A stretch of DNA of 64,000 nt, from assembly GCF_016427505.1 (NCBI RefSeq), contig NZ_JAELXS010000004.1:124001-188000 (forward strand), given 5' to 3'. The DNA comes from Sphingomonas mollis (GTDB lineage Bacteria > Pseudomonadota > Alphaproteobacteria > Sphingomonadales > Sphingomonadaceae). Position 1 is the stretch's first letter, and each line of letters opens with the position of its first letter. This document shows positions 38,755 through 48,247 of the stretch, piece by piece. A program made the translations under genes and the position numbers. The notes under the pieces are model-generated. The model did not search any database and had not been told where the DNA came from. It saw only the letters and a program-made list of their open reading frames with translations.

Positions 38755-39210
38755 ATGTGGACGAACGTCGTCCTGTTCATCCTGCTGCAGCTGGCGATAT
38801 CCTGCTATGCCGGCTGGCGTGGCGGGAAGCCCGAGCGGTTCGTCGCCATCGCCATGTTCGCTGCCGCCCTCGCCACCCTCATCGCCTATGCGCCGCTGTC
38901 GAAACGCTTCATCGGCGTGGAGACGGGCGTGCTCGCGGTGGACGTGTCGCTCTTCGTGGGGCTGACCGTCATCGCGCTCAACGCCAACCGGTACTGGCCG
39001 ATGGCGGTGGCCTCGCTGCAACTGGCATCGCTGATCGTGCATTTCGGCAAGCTGCTGGACCTGACCATGGGGGGCTGGGCCTATGCGTTTCTGCTCAAGC
39101 TATGGGCGTATCCGATGTTACTGACGTTGCTCGTCGCCACCATGCGGCATCGCCATCGACTGGCCATCCACGGTGTCGATCAGCCCTGGACGATCTTCAA
39201 TGCCCGATAG
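38755..39210 (+). CDS. Four-helix membrane protein of unknown function
   Basis: 151 residues with four hydrophobic segments near 2-20, 30-48, 58-78 and 108-128, and an Arg/His-rich end (TMRHRHRLAIHG). No transporter or enzyme motif is visible. It overlaps the following winged-helix gene by 11 bases, implying joint expression. Confidence 0.72.
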   Translation: MWTNVVLFILLQLAISCYAGWRGGKPERFVAIAMFAAALATLIAYAPLSKRFIGVETGVLAVDVSLFVGLTVIALNANRYWPMAVASLQLASLIVHFGKLLDLTMGGWAYAFLLKLWAYPMLLTLLVATMRHRHRLAIHGVDQPWTIFNAR

Positions 39211-39538
39211 CATCATCAGCCGCGCCCGCCGGATGTACGACGAGCGCCGTCGACGCCGGGCGATCTTTCCGCCGGGATTGTTGAGCGATCATGCCTGGGA
39301 CATCCTGCTGTGGATATTCATCGAGACCGCGCACGACCGGCCCGTCACGGCGACGGAGGCGGCGGCAGCGGCGATGGTGAGCGTCGATGTGGGCAATCGC
39401 TGGATCGCGGCGCTGGGCCAGGCGGGATTGCTGGTGCCGCTGCCGACATCCGTTGATCCGCGATCGCCCGTCCTGCTGAGCGACGATGGGGTTCGGGATA
39501 TCCGGGCGTATCTGGAGGGCGTGGTCCCGGCGATCTGA
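39200..39538 (+). CDS. Winged-helix MarR-like DNA-binding protein
   Basis: 112 residues starting MPDSIISRARRMYDERRRRRA. The sequence FPPGLLSDHAWDILLWIFI, then VTATEAAAAAMVSVDVGNRWIAALGQAGLL and a final LSDDGVRDIRAYL, matches a winged-helix family I recognise from sphingomonads (FPxxLFxEPAWDxLLxLF). The target is unknown. It ends the run of small genes 37.7-39.5 kb. Confidence 0.75.
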   Translation: MPDSIISRARRMYDERRRRRAIFPPGLLSDHAWDILLWIFIETAHDRPVTATEAAAAAMVSVDVGNRWIAALGQAGLLVPLPTSVDPRSPVLLSDDGVRDIRAYLEGVVPAI

Positions 39539-39596
39539 GCGCTCGCCGGCCGCGATCCATCGCCGACAAGGTTTGGGTGATGGGGCAGACGGCAGG

Positions 39597-41474
39597 TCAG
39601 GGCGCATCCGCATCGCGGGCCGGGCGCGCGGCATGTTGCCCTTGATACATCAGGAAGGCGGTCGCGGCTTCACGGGGGACGGCGGGGGCGAAGACGAAGC
39701 CCTGCCCCAGCACGCAGCCGATGGCGAGAAGCTGGTCGACCTGCTCCTCGGACTCGATCCCTTCGGCGACGATGCGGATGTCCATCTTGCGGGCGATGCG
39801 GATCAGGCTTTCGATGATCGTCGAACTGACGCCATCGGTGTCGAGATGGTCGACGAACGTCTTGTCGATCTTCAGGACATCGACCGGCAGGGTCAACAGG
39901 TGCGTCAGCGACGCGTAACCCGTGCCGAAATCGTCCAGCGCGACGCGGATGCCCTTGTCGCGCAGGTTACCGATCGCCTGTTGAACGGCCTGATCGCCGC
40001 GGCCCATATAGACCGTCTCTGTCACTTCGAGGATGACGTGTTCGAGCGGGACGCCTTCGCGTTCGAAGGCGAAGGTCATGGTTTCCTCGATGGTTCCGCC
40101 GCTCAGGTCGGCGGACGAGACGTTGATGCCGACATGCTGGAAGGGAATGCCCATATCCAGCCAGCGGCGCACATCGGCGGCGACCAGACCCATCATGCGC
40201 GCGGTCAGGGCGGTCGCCACATGGGCATCGGTAGTCGCCTCGTGGAAGGACGCGGCCGACATTACCGTATCGCCGACGCGCATCCGGCACAGCGCCTCCA
40301 GCCCCACGACCTCGCGGGTATCGAGGCGGAAGATGGGCTGGTAATAGGCCTCGATCCGATCCTCGCGCAGGGCGGCCGTGACCTCCCGTATCGCCGCCAG
40401 ACGCCGCGTCATGATCGACCCCAGCCCCGACCAATAGCGGATGAAGCCGCCCCGTCCGGTTTCCTTGGCATGATAGAGGGCGAAATCGGCGTTCTGGCGG
40501 ACACGCTCGACCACCGGCTCGTCCGCGGATTGGATGGCGCCGCCGATCGTGGCGCGCGGAATGACGAAGTGACCGCCGCAATCGGCCGATACCGCCAGCG
40601 CGGCGAGGATATGTCCGGCCGCCGCGTCCAGATCGTGCAGATCTTCGGGCGACGTCAGGATGATGGCGAATTCGTCGCCCCCGATCCGGAACGTCCGGCT
40701 GTTCGGAAGCGCGGTGGCGATGCGATCGCTCGCGATCTGAAGCAGGCAGTCGCCGGCATGATGGCCGAACGTGTCGTTCACCACTTTCAGATTATCGATA
40801 TCGAGGACAAGCAGTGCCCAGCTGCCGGTCTCGCGATCTTCCAGGCCGGCGAGTGCGGCATTGTACGCGGCGCGATTGGGCAGTCGGGTCAACGCATCGG
40901 TGAACGCCCGCCGCTGATGCTCGACCACGCGGTCATGTCGTTCGATCGCGATCAGGCTGAGGTGGACGCAACTCGCCACCACCTCCCGTTCGAACGTGGT
41001 CGGCCCGCGGGCGCGGCGATAATAGAAGGCGAACGTCGCCACGACGTCTCCCTCCGCACTGACGATGGGGCTGGACCAGCACGCCCGAAAGCCATGGGGC
41101 AGCGCCAGATGCTTGAAAGCGGCCCAGCGGATATCCGTCTCGATATCCCGCACCGCGATGTCGGTTCTGAGATAGGCCGCCGTTCCGCACGAACCGGCCA
41201 GCGGCCCGCTCTCGACCCCGTCCAGCGCGGCGGAGTAGATTTCGGGGAGGCTGGGGGCGGCAAGCGGATGCATCCGCCCCGCGTCATCCACGGTCAGCAC
41301 CGAGCAGACGACGTTCGGCAGCAGGCGCTCGACCTCCTCGCACATCGCGCGACAGGTCGTGTCCAGACTGGCTCCCTTGGCGATCATTTCGAGGATCGTG
41401 TTCTGAAGCTTCAGCAAGGCGCCTTGAGTATCATCACCGATCCACGATCGGTGGTGAGGGAAGATCAAGGTCAT
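39597..41474 (-). CDS. GAF-GGDEF-EAL cyclic-di-GMP signalling protein
   Basis: 625 residues, no membrane helix. The GAF sensor (about 20-165) contains ECxR-like LAGSCGTAAYLRTDIAVRDIE. The GGDEF domain (about 180-340) has RIGGDEFAII, intact. The EAL domain (about 370-620) has GLEALCRM, the Asn in NVSSADL, DDFGTGYAS and KIDKTFVD, also intact. It could therefore both make and destroy cyclic di-GMP under GAF control. It differs in sensor type from the GGDEF-EAL protein at 27.5-29.3 kb, so the two probably answer to different signals. Confidence 0.9.
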   Translation of the reverse strand: MTLIFPHHRSWIGDDTQGALLKLQNTILEMIAKGASLDTTCRAMCEEVERLLPNVVCSVLTVDDAGRMHPLAAPSLPEIYSAALDGVESGPLAGSCGTAAYLRTDIAVRDIETDIRWAAFKHLALPHGFRACWSSPIVSAEGDVVATFAFYYRRARGPTTFEREVVASCVHLSLIAIERHDRVVEHQRRAFTDALTRLPNRAAYNAALAGLEDRETGSWALLVLDIDNLKVVNDTFGHHAGDCLLQIASDRIATALPNSRTFRIGGDEFAIILTSPEDLHDLDAAAGHILAALAVSADCGGHFVIPRATIGGAIQSADEPVVERVRQNADFALYHAKETGRGGFIRYWSGLGSIMTRRLAAIREVTAALREDRIEAYYQPIFRLDTREVVGLEALCRMRVGDTVMSAASFHEATTDAHVATALTARMMGLVAADVRRWLDMGIPFQHVGINVSSADLSGGTIEETMTFAFEREGVPLEHVILEVTETVYMGRGDQAVQQAIGNLRDKGIRVALDDFGTGYASLTHLLTLPVDVLKIDKTFVDHLDTDGVSSTIIESLIRIARKMDIRIVAEGIESEEQVDQLLAIGCVLGQGFVFAPAVPREAATAFLMYQGQHAARPARDADAP

Positions 41475-41584
41475 CGCCTGAATCTATGGGAGAATGGTTT
41501 CCAATCAATTGATAATTTAGTCGCCGATTTGACTTCGATTTGAACAAAAATGATTTCAATTCTGAGTGGAGATGTTTCCCAGCG

Positions 41585-42190
41585 TCACGGTTCCGACGAA
41601 GAACTATTGCTGGATGCGAAACCGCCGTAGCGTTCGCGCCATGCGGACACTTCGTCCTGCAGAGGGGCGGGTGCGGGATCGCCCGAGATCACCAGCCGGG
41701 CGACATCGTCTTCGGGATGCATCAGCATCTTTTTCGATCCGTCGCTGAACCAGACGGGGATCAGTCGATCGCACAGGCTGTCCAGCACGATCGCGGCCAT
41801 ACCGTTCCGGATGGCGTCGCTGCCGGCGAGCATGCGGATATTGATCGAAACGCCTTCAAGGCAATTCTGCGGCCGGTCGACGAAATTGACCGACACGAGC
41901 AGGCCCGACCGATCCGGCCGGGCGGCATCGGGCAAGCTGGCGACCCGGCGCCAGACGCAGAACCATGTCCGGCAGATGCGGGGACGGACCGCATGAATGC
42001 CGCACCCCTGTTCGCCGAGGTGGACGCATGGCGTACCCGCGGGCTTGGCGAAATCGGGCGTATCCACCGTCAATTCGGTACAGCATGCCGTGCAGTCACC
42101 GCAGGCGCGATCCGCCAGGACCGGCCCCAACAGGGCGGTTTCCAGATCTGTCCCGGTCTGCATCCGGATGGGGTTGCCTTTATCCGCCAT
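41585..42190 (-). CDS. YkgJ-type Cys-cluster protein
   Basis: About 201 residues from the ATG beginning MADKGNPIRMQ. The Cys-rich core CGDCTACC, then CVHLGEQGCGIHAVRPRICRTWFCVWR, matches the YkgJ family, thought to bind zinc or an Fe-S cluster. Seven or more Cys are in the expected spacing. The rest is not recognised. It is divergent from the small gene at 42261. Confidence 0.82.
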   Translation of the reverse strand: MADKGNPIRMQTGTDLETALLGPVLADRACGDCTACCTELTVDTPDFAKPAGTPCVHLGEQGCGIHAVRPRICRTWFCVWRRVASLPDAARPDRSGLLVSVNFVDRPQNCLEGVSINIRMLAGSDAIRNGMAAIVLDSLCDRLIPVWFSDGSKKMLMHPEDDVARLVISGDPAPAPLQDEVSAWRERYGGFASSNSSSSEP

Positions 42191-42260
42191 CGAAAACAAG
42201 CGTGCGAGGCGCTCGATGGACCGGGGTGACGGCCGACGGCATCGGCTCTATCGATCCGGC

Positions 42261-42515
42261 ATGGCCCGAAAGAAGCGCTATCTGACCGCGAGCATGGCCG
42301 ATGGTTATGTGAAGACGATCGGTCCCACCGCCGCACCGTTCACCCATTTCTGGCGCATCGTCGCGCAACTGGAGAACGGCAAGACCGAGGTTTTCTGGGG
42401 TCACGCCGGATCGTTGAAGGAAGCCAGCCGCAAGAAAGTCGCGACCGACGAGGCGGCCAGACAGCGCGGTTGGACGGGGTTCGATTTCGAGGTGGTCGAG
42501 CTTACCGAATCATAG
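42261..42515 (+). CDS. 84-residue protein of unknown function
   Basis: Starts MARKKRYLTASMADGYVKTIG and ends GWTGFDFEVVELTES. Basic at the N-terminus and acidic at the C-terminus, with no known motif. Coding-like third positions and a clear start support it as a gene. A longer in-frame upstream start overlaps the divergent YkgJ-type gene and is rejected. Confidence 0.6.
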   Translation: MARKKRYLTASMADGYVKTIGPTAAPFTHFWRIVAQLENGKTEVFWGHAGSLKEASRKKVATDEAARQRGWTGFDFEVVELTES

Positions 42516-42615
42516 GCATGCTATGCGCGGGAAAGCGAACGAGCGACCTTGCAGCGTCGCGATAATGGCCGCACTCCCCCGCAATCGGCAGCAGAAACTC
42601 GCAATAAAGGACGGC

Positions 42616-43113
42616 ATGATGGCTGAAACCGATGGCAAGATGATCGATGCCACCGATTATCGCATCCTGCGCGAACTGGTTCATGACGGTCGCGCATCAG
42701 ACGTGACGCTGGGCGAACGCATCCATCTATCGAGTACGGCGACCGCACGCCGTCGAAAGATCCTGGAGGAGGACGGCGTCATCGCTGGCTACACCGCCAA
42801 GCTGGACATGACGAAGCTGGGTTTCAGCATTACCGCCATGGTGTCGATCGAACTGAACTCGCAGGCCGAGCAGGTGCTGAACGAGTTCGAATCGGCGGTG
42901 ATCCGCTGCCCCTCCATGTCGTTTTGCAGCTTCGTGTCGGGCGAGGTCGATTTCATCATGATCGTCCACGTCCGGTCGTTCGACGATTACGACCGGGTGT
43001 ACCGCAAGGAATTGTCGACGCTGCCGCATGTCGCCCGCATCCGCAGCAGTTTCCTGATGCGGGAGGTAGCGCAGCGGTCGGTCGCGCCGGTGGCGATCGA
43101 AGATCCGAATTGA
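42616..43113 (+). CDS. Lrp/AsnC-family transcriptional regulator
   Basis: 165 residues from the ATG after AAAGGACGGC. The N-terminal HTH has IDATDYRILRELVHDGRASDV, then LGERIHLSSTATARRRKILEEDGVIAGY. The C-terminal RAM domain includes FVSGEVDFIMIVHVRSFDDYDRVYRKEL. Lrp/AsnC proteins sense amino acids and usually control a neighbouring gene. Here that would be the TonB-dependent receptor and amidohydrolase downstream, whose promoter region holds two dyads. Confidence 0.92.
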   Translation: MMAETDGKMIDATDYRILRELVHDGRASDVTLGERIHLSSTATARRRKILEEDGVIAGYTAKLDMTKLGFSITAMVSIELNSQAEQVLNEFESAVIRCPSMSFCSFVSGEVDFIMIVHVRSFDDYDRVYRKELSTLPHVARIRSSFLMREVAQRSVAPVAIEDPN

Positions 43114-43142
43114 ACCAATCTTGCGCGTAAATCGCAACATAA

Positions 43143-43189
43143 CAATGTATCATTGAATGGAAATCGGTCAGGAATTCAAGTATTCTTGA
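43143..43189. promoter_or_regulatory. Paired dyads: candidate Lrp/AsnC operator ahead of the TonB receptor
   Basis: Two perfect inverted repeats, CAATG-TAT-CATTG (43143-43155) and TCAAG-TATT-CTTGA (43176-43189), lie in an AT-rich stretch between the Lrp/AsnC gene and the TonB-dependent receptor gene. Their centres are about 33 bases apart, close to three helical turns, which suits binding by an Lrp-type dimer of dimers on one DNA face. Confidence 0.5.
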
Positions 43190-43374
43190 TGCTTTCCGTA
43201 ATAGTAACATGGATTTCATCTTCAGATTGCGAGGAACCGGCGAACGCCATCTGATAGGCTTCGTGACGGAACAGGACCGGGACACCCGGCCAGACGAACA
43301 GAGCAGGCAGGAACCAACGAAAGCGATACCGGGGGGATATCTGGACGGCACCCGATCATCTGAAGGGGCTATCC

Positions 43375-46300
43375 ATGACTGTTCTGTACGGCGCCGGCCA
43401 CGGCGCTTCTGCCACGCATGCCCGATTTGCCCGGCGCTCCAGGATGCGCACCCTCACCGGTACCGGCCTGTTGGCGCTCTGCTGCGCCACCCAGGCGGCA
43501 TCGGCGCAGACCGTCGCCGAACCGCAGGATATCGCTTTCCAGACCGAGCGTGGCCCGGCCAAATCCGCCCCGACCGATCGGGAGACGACGAACGTTCCGG
43601 GCGGCAAACCCGAAATGGCGGTCGATCCCGTCACCGGCGATACCCCGGCCGAAGAGGGAGAGGCGATCGTCGTCACCGGGTCGCGGATCGAACGCAACGG
43701 ATACAGCGCCCCCACCCCGGTCAGCGTCATCACCGCCAAGGAACTGAAGGCGGAAGCACCGGCCAATATCTCCGATTTCGTCAACACCCTGCCCGCGGTT
43801 CGCGGCAGCGGCACGTCGGCCAGCAGCAACGGATCGCTCAGCAACGGCGCGGCCGGCATCAACTCGGTCAACCTGCGCAATCTGGGCGCCAACCGCACGC
43901 TGGTGCTGTTCGACGGCCAGCGCTCCGTGGCCTCGACCACGACGGGTCAGGTCGACGTCAACACCTTTCCGCAGGCGCTGATCGAGCGGGTCGAGGTCGT
44001 GACCGGCGGTGCCTCGTCCGCCTATGGATCGGACGCGGTGTCGGGCGTCGTCAACTTCATCCTCGATCGCGACTACACCGGCTTCAAGATGGAGTATGAG
44101 CACGGCGTCACCACCTATGGCGACGCGCCGAACCACAAGGTGACGGCGACCGGTGGCAAGGCGTTCGCGGACGGGCGCGGCCATCTGATCGTGTCGGGCG
44201 AGCATTTCTCGCAAAAGGGCATCCAGACGATCGATCGCGACTGGAACGACAGCGGTTATTTCCTCGCCAACAACCCGGCCTATTCGGCCGCTCGCTGTAC
44301 CGATGCGGCGTCGCTGAACACATCGTGCGTCAACGAATTCCTGATCCAGTCCGGCATCGGTACGGGCCAGTTCACGCCGGGTGGCCTCATCAGCACGGGT
44401 CCGCTGCGCGGCACCTATTTCGGATCGGTCAATCCGGCGACGGGCAAGGCGACGGTCAACCAGCTCAATTTCGGCGCCACCAGCGGCCAGTGGATGGTCG
44501 GCGGCGATACCGACATCACCACCGCCGGCCATCGCAGCAGCGCGACGTTGCAGCCGGAGGAAAAGCGGAGCAGCGTCTTCGGCCGCCTTAGCTACGAGGT
44601 GTCGCCGCTGGTCGAGCTGTACGGCCAGTTCTCGTACAGCAATTACCGCGGCCAGAGCTTTTACCAGCAGACGCCGACGACCGGCGTCACCATCCAGCGC
44701 GACAACGCCTATCTGCCCGATGCGACGCGCGCGGCGATGGTCGCCAACAACCTGACGTCGATCCAGATCGGCACCAGCAACATCTTCCTGCCGCCACAGG
44801 GCAGCGACAACGAGCGGCAGGTGTTCCGCTATGTCGCGGGCGCGGACGGTGCGTTCTCGATCGGGTCGAGCGACTGGAAATGGGGCGGATATTACCAACT
44901 GGGCAAGACGAAGACGAACGAGCTGCTGACCAACACCTGGAACATCGCGCGCATGGCGGCGGCGACCGATGCCGTCGTCGCGGTGGCTGGCAACAACGGC
45001 GGCTATGCGCCGGGAACGGTGGTGTGCCGGATCAACGTCGATGCCAACCCGAACAACAACGATCGCTCCTGCGCGCCGCTCAACCGCCTGGGTACCAACG
45101 GCGCCTCGCCGGAGGCGATCGCCTATGTCCTCTACAACGGGCTCCAGCCGCTGCGGAAACAGCAGCTGAAACAGGAGGTCGCGGCGATCAACTTTTCGAC
45201 CAACAGCCTGTTCGATCTGTGGGCGGGACCGATCTCGGTCGCGTTCGGCGCGGAGTCGCGCAAAGAATCGGTGACCGGGTCGGTCGATCCGCTGTTCCAG
45301 CCGCTGGTCGCCAACGGCGTCACCACCGGCACGTGGATCTATGGCAACTACCTGCCCACCAGGGGGCGGTACAACGTCAAGGAAGCCTATATCGAATCGG
45401 TCGTTCCGATCTTCAAAGGCATGGATTTCAACGGCGCGTTCCGCTTCACCGACTATTCCACCTCCGGCACGGTGAACACGTGGAAGACCGGCCTGACGTG
45501 GCAGGTCATTCCCGATATCAAGCTGCGCGGCACGATATCCCGCGACATCCGCGCCCCCAATCTCAGCGAGCTGTTCGCACCCGGCACCGGCCGCACCAAC
45601 ACCGTCAACGTACCGCAGGTGAACGGCAGCGTCGCGGCCAACCAGTTCAACGAGTCCACCGTCGGCAACGCCGCGCTGCGGCCTGAAATCGCCAAGACGT
45701 ACGGCGCGGGCGTGGTGTTGACGCCGACGTTCCTGCCGGGCTTCGCCGCCTCGGTCGATTATTACGACATCAAGCTGGACGGGGCGATCGACTCGCTGCT
45801 CGCCCAGACGATCGTCGATCAATGCTATCAGCAGAGCATCGCCGATGCCTGTTCGTTCATCTCCACCACCGGCGGTCGCGGCGTCACCACGCTGGGCCTG
45901 CCGGTGACCAGCATCGAGGTGAAGCCGACCAACTTCGTCAGCGTGAAGACGCGCGGCATCGATATCGAATCGAGCTATCGCCGCGCGGTCGGCCCCGGCA
46001 ACATGACGTTGCGCGCACTGGCCAGCTATGCGTTCGAACTGACCAGCAACAACGGCGTCACCGCGACGACCGATCTGGCCGGCCAGAATGTCGGCGGCCT
46101 GCCCGACTGGACGTATCGCTTTTCCGCCGGATACGATCTCGACTCCGGGTTCAGCATCCAGGGGATCGCCCGCGGTGTCAGCGGCGGCGTGTACAACAAC
46201 AACTATGTCGTCTGCACCACGGATTGCCCGCTTTCGACCGCCGATTTCCGCACGGTCAACCTGAACCGCATCAAGGGCCAGTTCTTCTACGACCTGAACG

Positions 46301-46494
46301 CCAGCTATTCGTTCGAGACGGGCGGCGCCAAGGCGCAGGTTTTCCTGTCGATCCGTAACGTGCTGAACAGCGATCCGGTGCTCGTCGCCAACGGGCCGAC
46401 CGGCAACAACACCCCCGCCTATCCGCAGACGAACCGCGCGCTGTACGACGTGCTCGGCCGCGTTTTCCGGATGGGCGTGCGCATCGGCATCTGA
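43375..46494 (+). CDS. TonB-dependent outer-membrane receptor
   Basis: 1039 residues. A ribosome site (GAAGGGG) precedes the ATG; an N-terminal extension of about 23 residues comes before the signal-like MRTLTGTGLLALCCATQAASA. The plug domain contains AIVVTGSRIERNGYSAPTPV, LRNLGANRTLVLFDGQR and VEVVTGGASSAYGSDAVSGVVNFI. The barrel ends RALYDVLGRVFRMGVRIGI with the aromatic-like terminal strand. The length and GSRI start fit the large CUT-type receptors of sphingomonads. It is paired with an amidohydrolase 73 bases downstream, so it probably imports an amide- or peptide-like compound; the ligand is unknown. Confidence 0.93.
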   Translation: MTVLYGAGHGASATHARFARRSRMRTLTGTGLLALCCATQAASAQTVAEPQDIAFQTERGPAKSAPTDRETTNVPGGKPEMAVDPVTGDTPAEEGEAIVVTGSRIERNGYSAPTPVSVITAKELKAEAPANISDFVNTLPAVRGSGTSASSNGSLSNGAAGINSVNLRNLGANRTLVLFDGQRSVASTTTGQVDVNTFPQALIERVEVVTGGASSAYGSDAVSGVVNFILDRDYTGFKMEYEHGVTTYGDAPNHKVTATGGKAFADGRGHLIVSGEHFSQKGIQTIDRDWNDSGYFLANNPAYSAARCTDAASLNTSCVNEFLIQSGIGTGQFTPGGLISTGPLRGTYFGSVNPATGKATVNQLNFGATSGQWMVGGDTDITTAGHRSSATLQPEEKRSSVFGRLSYEVSPLVELYGQFSYSNYRGQSFYQQTPTTGVTIQRDNAYLPDATRAAMVANNLTSIQIGTSNIFLPPQGSDNERQVFRYVAGADGAFSIGSSDWKWGGYYQLGKTKTNELLTNTWNIARMAAATDAVVAVAGNNGGYAPGTVVCRINVDANPNNNDRSCAPLNRLGTNGASPEAIAYVLYNGLQPLRKQQLKQEVAAINFSTNSLFDLWAGPISVAFGAESRKESVTGSVDPLFQPLVANGVTTGTWIYGNYLPTRGRYNVKEAYIESVVPIFKGMDFNGAFRFTDYSTSGTVNTWKTGLTWQVIPDIKLRGTISRDIRAPNLSELFAPGTGRTNTVNVPQVNGSVAANQFNESTVGNAALRPEIAKTYGAGVVLTPTFLPGFAASVDYYDIKLDGAIDSLLAQTIVDQCYQQSIADACSFISTTGGRGVTTLGLPVTSIEVKPTNFVSVKTRGIDIESSYRRAVGPGNMTLRALASYAFELTSNNGVTATTDLAGQNVGGLPDWTYRFSAGYDLDSGFSIQGIARGVSGGVYNNNYVVCTTDCPLSTADFRTVNLNRIKGQFFYDLNASYSFETGGAKAQVFLSIRNVLNSDPVLVANGPTGNNTPAYPQTNRALYDVLGRVFRMGVRIGI

Positions 46495-46567
46495 CGCTTA
46501 CCCGGCATCCGGGCGGCGCATCGCTGTCGCCGTCCGCCCCCCCCCCTTTCCTTCAGGAGACGAAAAC

Positions 46568-48208
46568 ATGGCCGATACTCGCATTCTGGCCGCCGCCCTC
46601 GTCGGCGCCGGTATCTGCACCACTCCCGCCGCGGCTGCCGCGCCGCAGGCCGCCGCCCCCTCACCCACCGGCGCCAGCGCCGCGATGAAGCAACAGGCGA
46701 TCGCCGATGTCGAGGCGCACGCCAAACTGATCCAGCAGATGGTCGATTCCCTGTTCAGCTTCGCCGAGCCGGGCTTTCAGGAATTTCAGACGATGGAATA
46801 TCTGACCGGCATCCTGAAGAAGGAGGGCTTCACGATCACCAGGGGGGTGGCCGGCATCCCGACCGCCTGGACCGCGACATGGGGCACCGGCGGTCCGCTG
46901 GTAGCGCTGGGCAGCGACGTCGACGGCTTGCTCGGCCTGTCGCAATATCCCGGCTCGCCGACGCTGAAGCCGATGGTCGCAGGCGCGCCGGGGCATGGCG
47001 AGGGGCATAATTCGGGCATGCCGATGATGATCGCCGCCGCCATCGCCGCCAAGAACGTGATGGTGAAGAACAGGATTCCGGGCCGCATGATGCTGTGGCC
47101 CGGTGTCGCCGAGGAACTGCTCGCGACCAAGGCATGGTATGTCCGTGATGGCCTGTTCAGGGGCGTGGACATGTCGATCTTCGCGCATGTCAGCAGCGAT
47201 TTCAGCACCGGCTGGGGCAACAGCGGCAACAACGCGCTGGTGTCGGCTGAATACACGTTCCACGGCAAGACCGCGCACGCCGCCGGCATGCCATGGGAGG
47301 GTCGCAGCGCGCTCGACGGGGTCGAGGTGATGGACGTGGCGTGGAACATGCGCCGCGAGCATCTGCCCGTCACGCAGCGGTCGCATTACGTCATCACCAA
47401 TGGCGGCGGACAGCCGAACATCGTCCCCGATCTGGCCACCGTCTGGTATTATTTCCGCGATCTGGATTTCGGCAGCGTCCGCGACTTGTACACCACCGGC
47501 AACGAGATCGCCGACGCCGCCGCCAAGGCGACCGGCACCACCGTCGAACACAAGCTGCTGGGCTATGCCGCCCCCAATTACGGCAACAAGCCGCTGGCCG
47601 AGGCCGCCTATGCCAATATCAAGGCGGTCGGCATGCCGACATGGAGCGCCGACGACCAAGCCTTTGCCAGGACCGTGCAGGAAACCAACAAGCGCACGAT
47701 CAAGGCATTGCCGACGACCGTCGCCGACCTTTCCACGCCCGCCAATCGCGAGCGGTCGCTGGGCGGCGGATCGGACGATATCGGCGACATCATGTGGACG
47801 GTGCCGACGATCACCGTCCGCTATCCGTCGAACATCCCCAGCATGATCGGCCACAACGTGCTGTCCGCCATCGCGATGGCCACCCCGATCGCGCACAAGG
47901 GCGCGGTGGCGGGCGCCAAGGCGGTGTCGATGACCGTCCTCGACATCATGACCACTCCGCAACTGGTGGCGGATGCGAAGGCGTTTCAGCAGGACGTGCA
48001 GTTCAAGGACCAGAAATACGATCCCGTCGTCACCGCCAACGACCCGCCCGCCATCCATCTGAACAAGGAGATCATGGAGCGGATGCGGCCGGAGATGAAG
48101 AAATTCTATTATAATCCGGCGAAGTATCCGACCTATCTCGACCAGTTGGGCATCAAATATCCCGCCGTCGCCCAACCGGTTGGTACTGCCACCCCTGAAG
48201 CCAAATGA
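46568..48208 (+). CDS. AbgB-like M20 amidohydrolase, exported
   Basis: 546 residues with AGGAG before the ATG and a signal peptide ending near AAAAPQ. The metal-binding segment is GHGEGHNSGMP (residues 142-151): His143 and His147 are as in M20 proteins, but Glu145 stands where AbgB-like enzymes have Cys. Later come PGVAEELLATKAW, HVSSDFSTGWGNSGNNA, TFHGKTAHAAGMPWEGRSAL and PSNIPSMIGHNVL. It hydrolyses an amide bond in the periplasm, probably of the compound carried by the receptor upstream, such as an acyl- or aminobenzoyl-amino acid. Confidence 0.88.
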   Translation: MADTRILAAALVGAGICTTPAAAAAPQAAAPSPTGASAAMKQQAIADVEAHAKLIQQMVDSLFSFAEPGFQEFQTMEYLTGILKKEGFTITRGVAGIPTAWTATWGTGGPLVALGSDVDGLLGLSQYPGSPTLKPMVAGAPGHGEGHNSGMPMMIAAAIAAKNVMVKNRIPGRMMLWPGVAEELLATKAWYVRDGLFRGVDMSIFAHVSSDFSTGWGNSGNNALVSAEYTFHGKTAHAAGMPWEGRSALDGVEVMDVAWNMRREHLPVTQRSHYVITNGGGQPNIVPDLATVWYYFRDLDFGSVRDLYTTGNEIADAAAKATGTTVEHKLLGYAAPNYGNKPLAEAAYANIKAVGMPTWSADDQAFARTVQETNKRTIKALPTTVADLSTPANRERSLGGGSDDIGDIMWTVPTITVRYPSNIPSMIGHNVLSAIAMATPIAHKGAVAGAKAVSMTVLDIMTTPQLVADAKAFQQDVQFKDQKYDPVVTANDPPAIHLNKEIMERMRPEMKKFYYNPAKYPTYLDQLGIKYPAVAQPVGTATPEAK

Positions 48209-48220
48209 GGTGATTGCCCG

Positions 48221-48247
48221 ACCGATCCCGTCACCGGCGGGATCGGT
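48221..48247 (+). terminator. Hairpin after the amidohydrolase gene
   Basis: ACCGATCCCG-(7)-CGGGATCGGT, a 10-base perfect stem 12 bases past the stop codon. No T run follows, so it may be a weak or Rho-assisted terminator. Confidence 0.55.

Noticed and set aside
43369..45822. 817-codon open frame on the minus strand
   Set aside because: It is antisense to the TonB-dependent receptor, whose plug and barrel motifs are clear; the antisense product has no recognisable fold.
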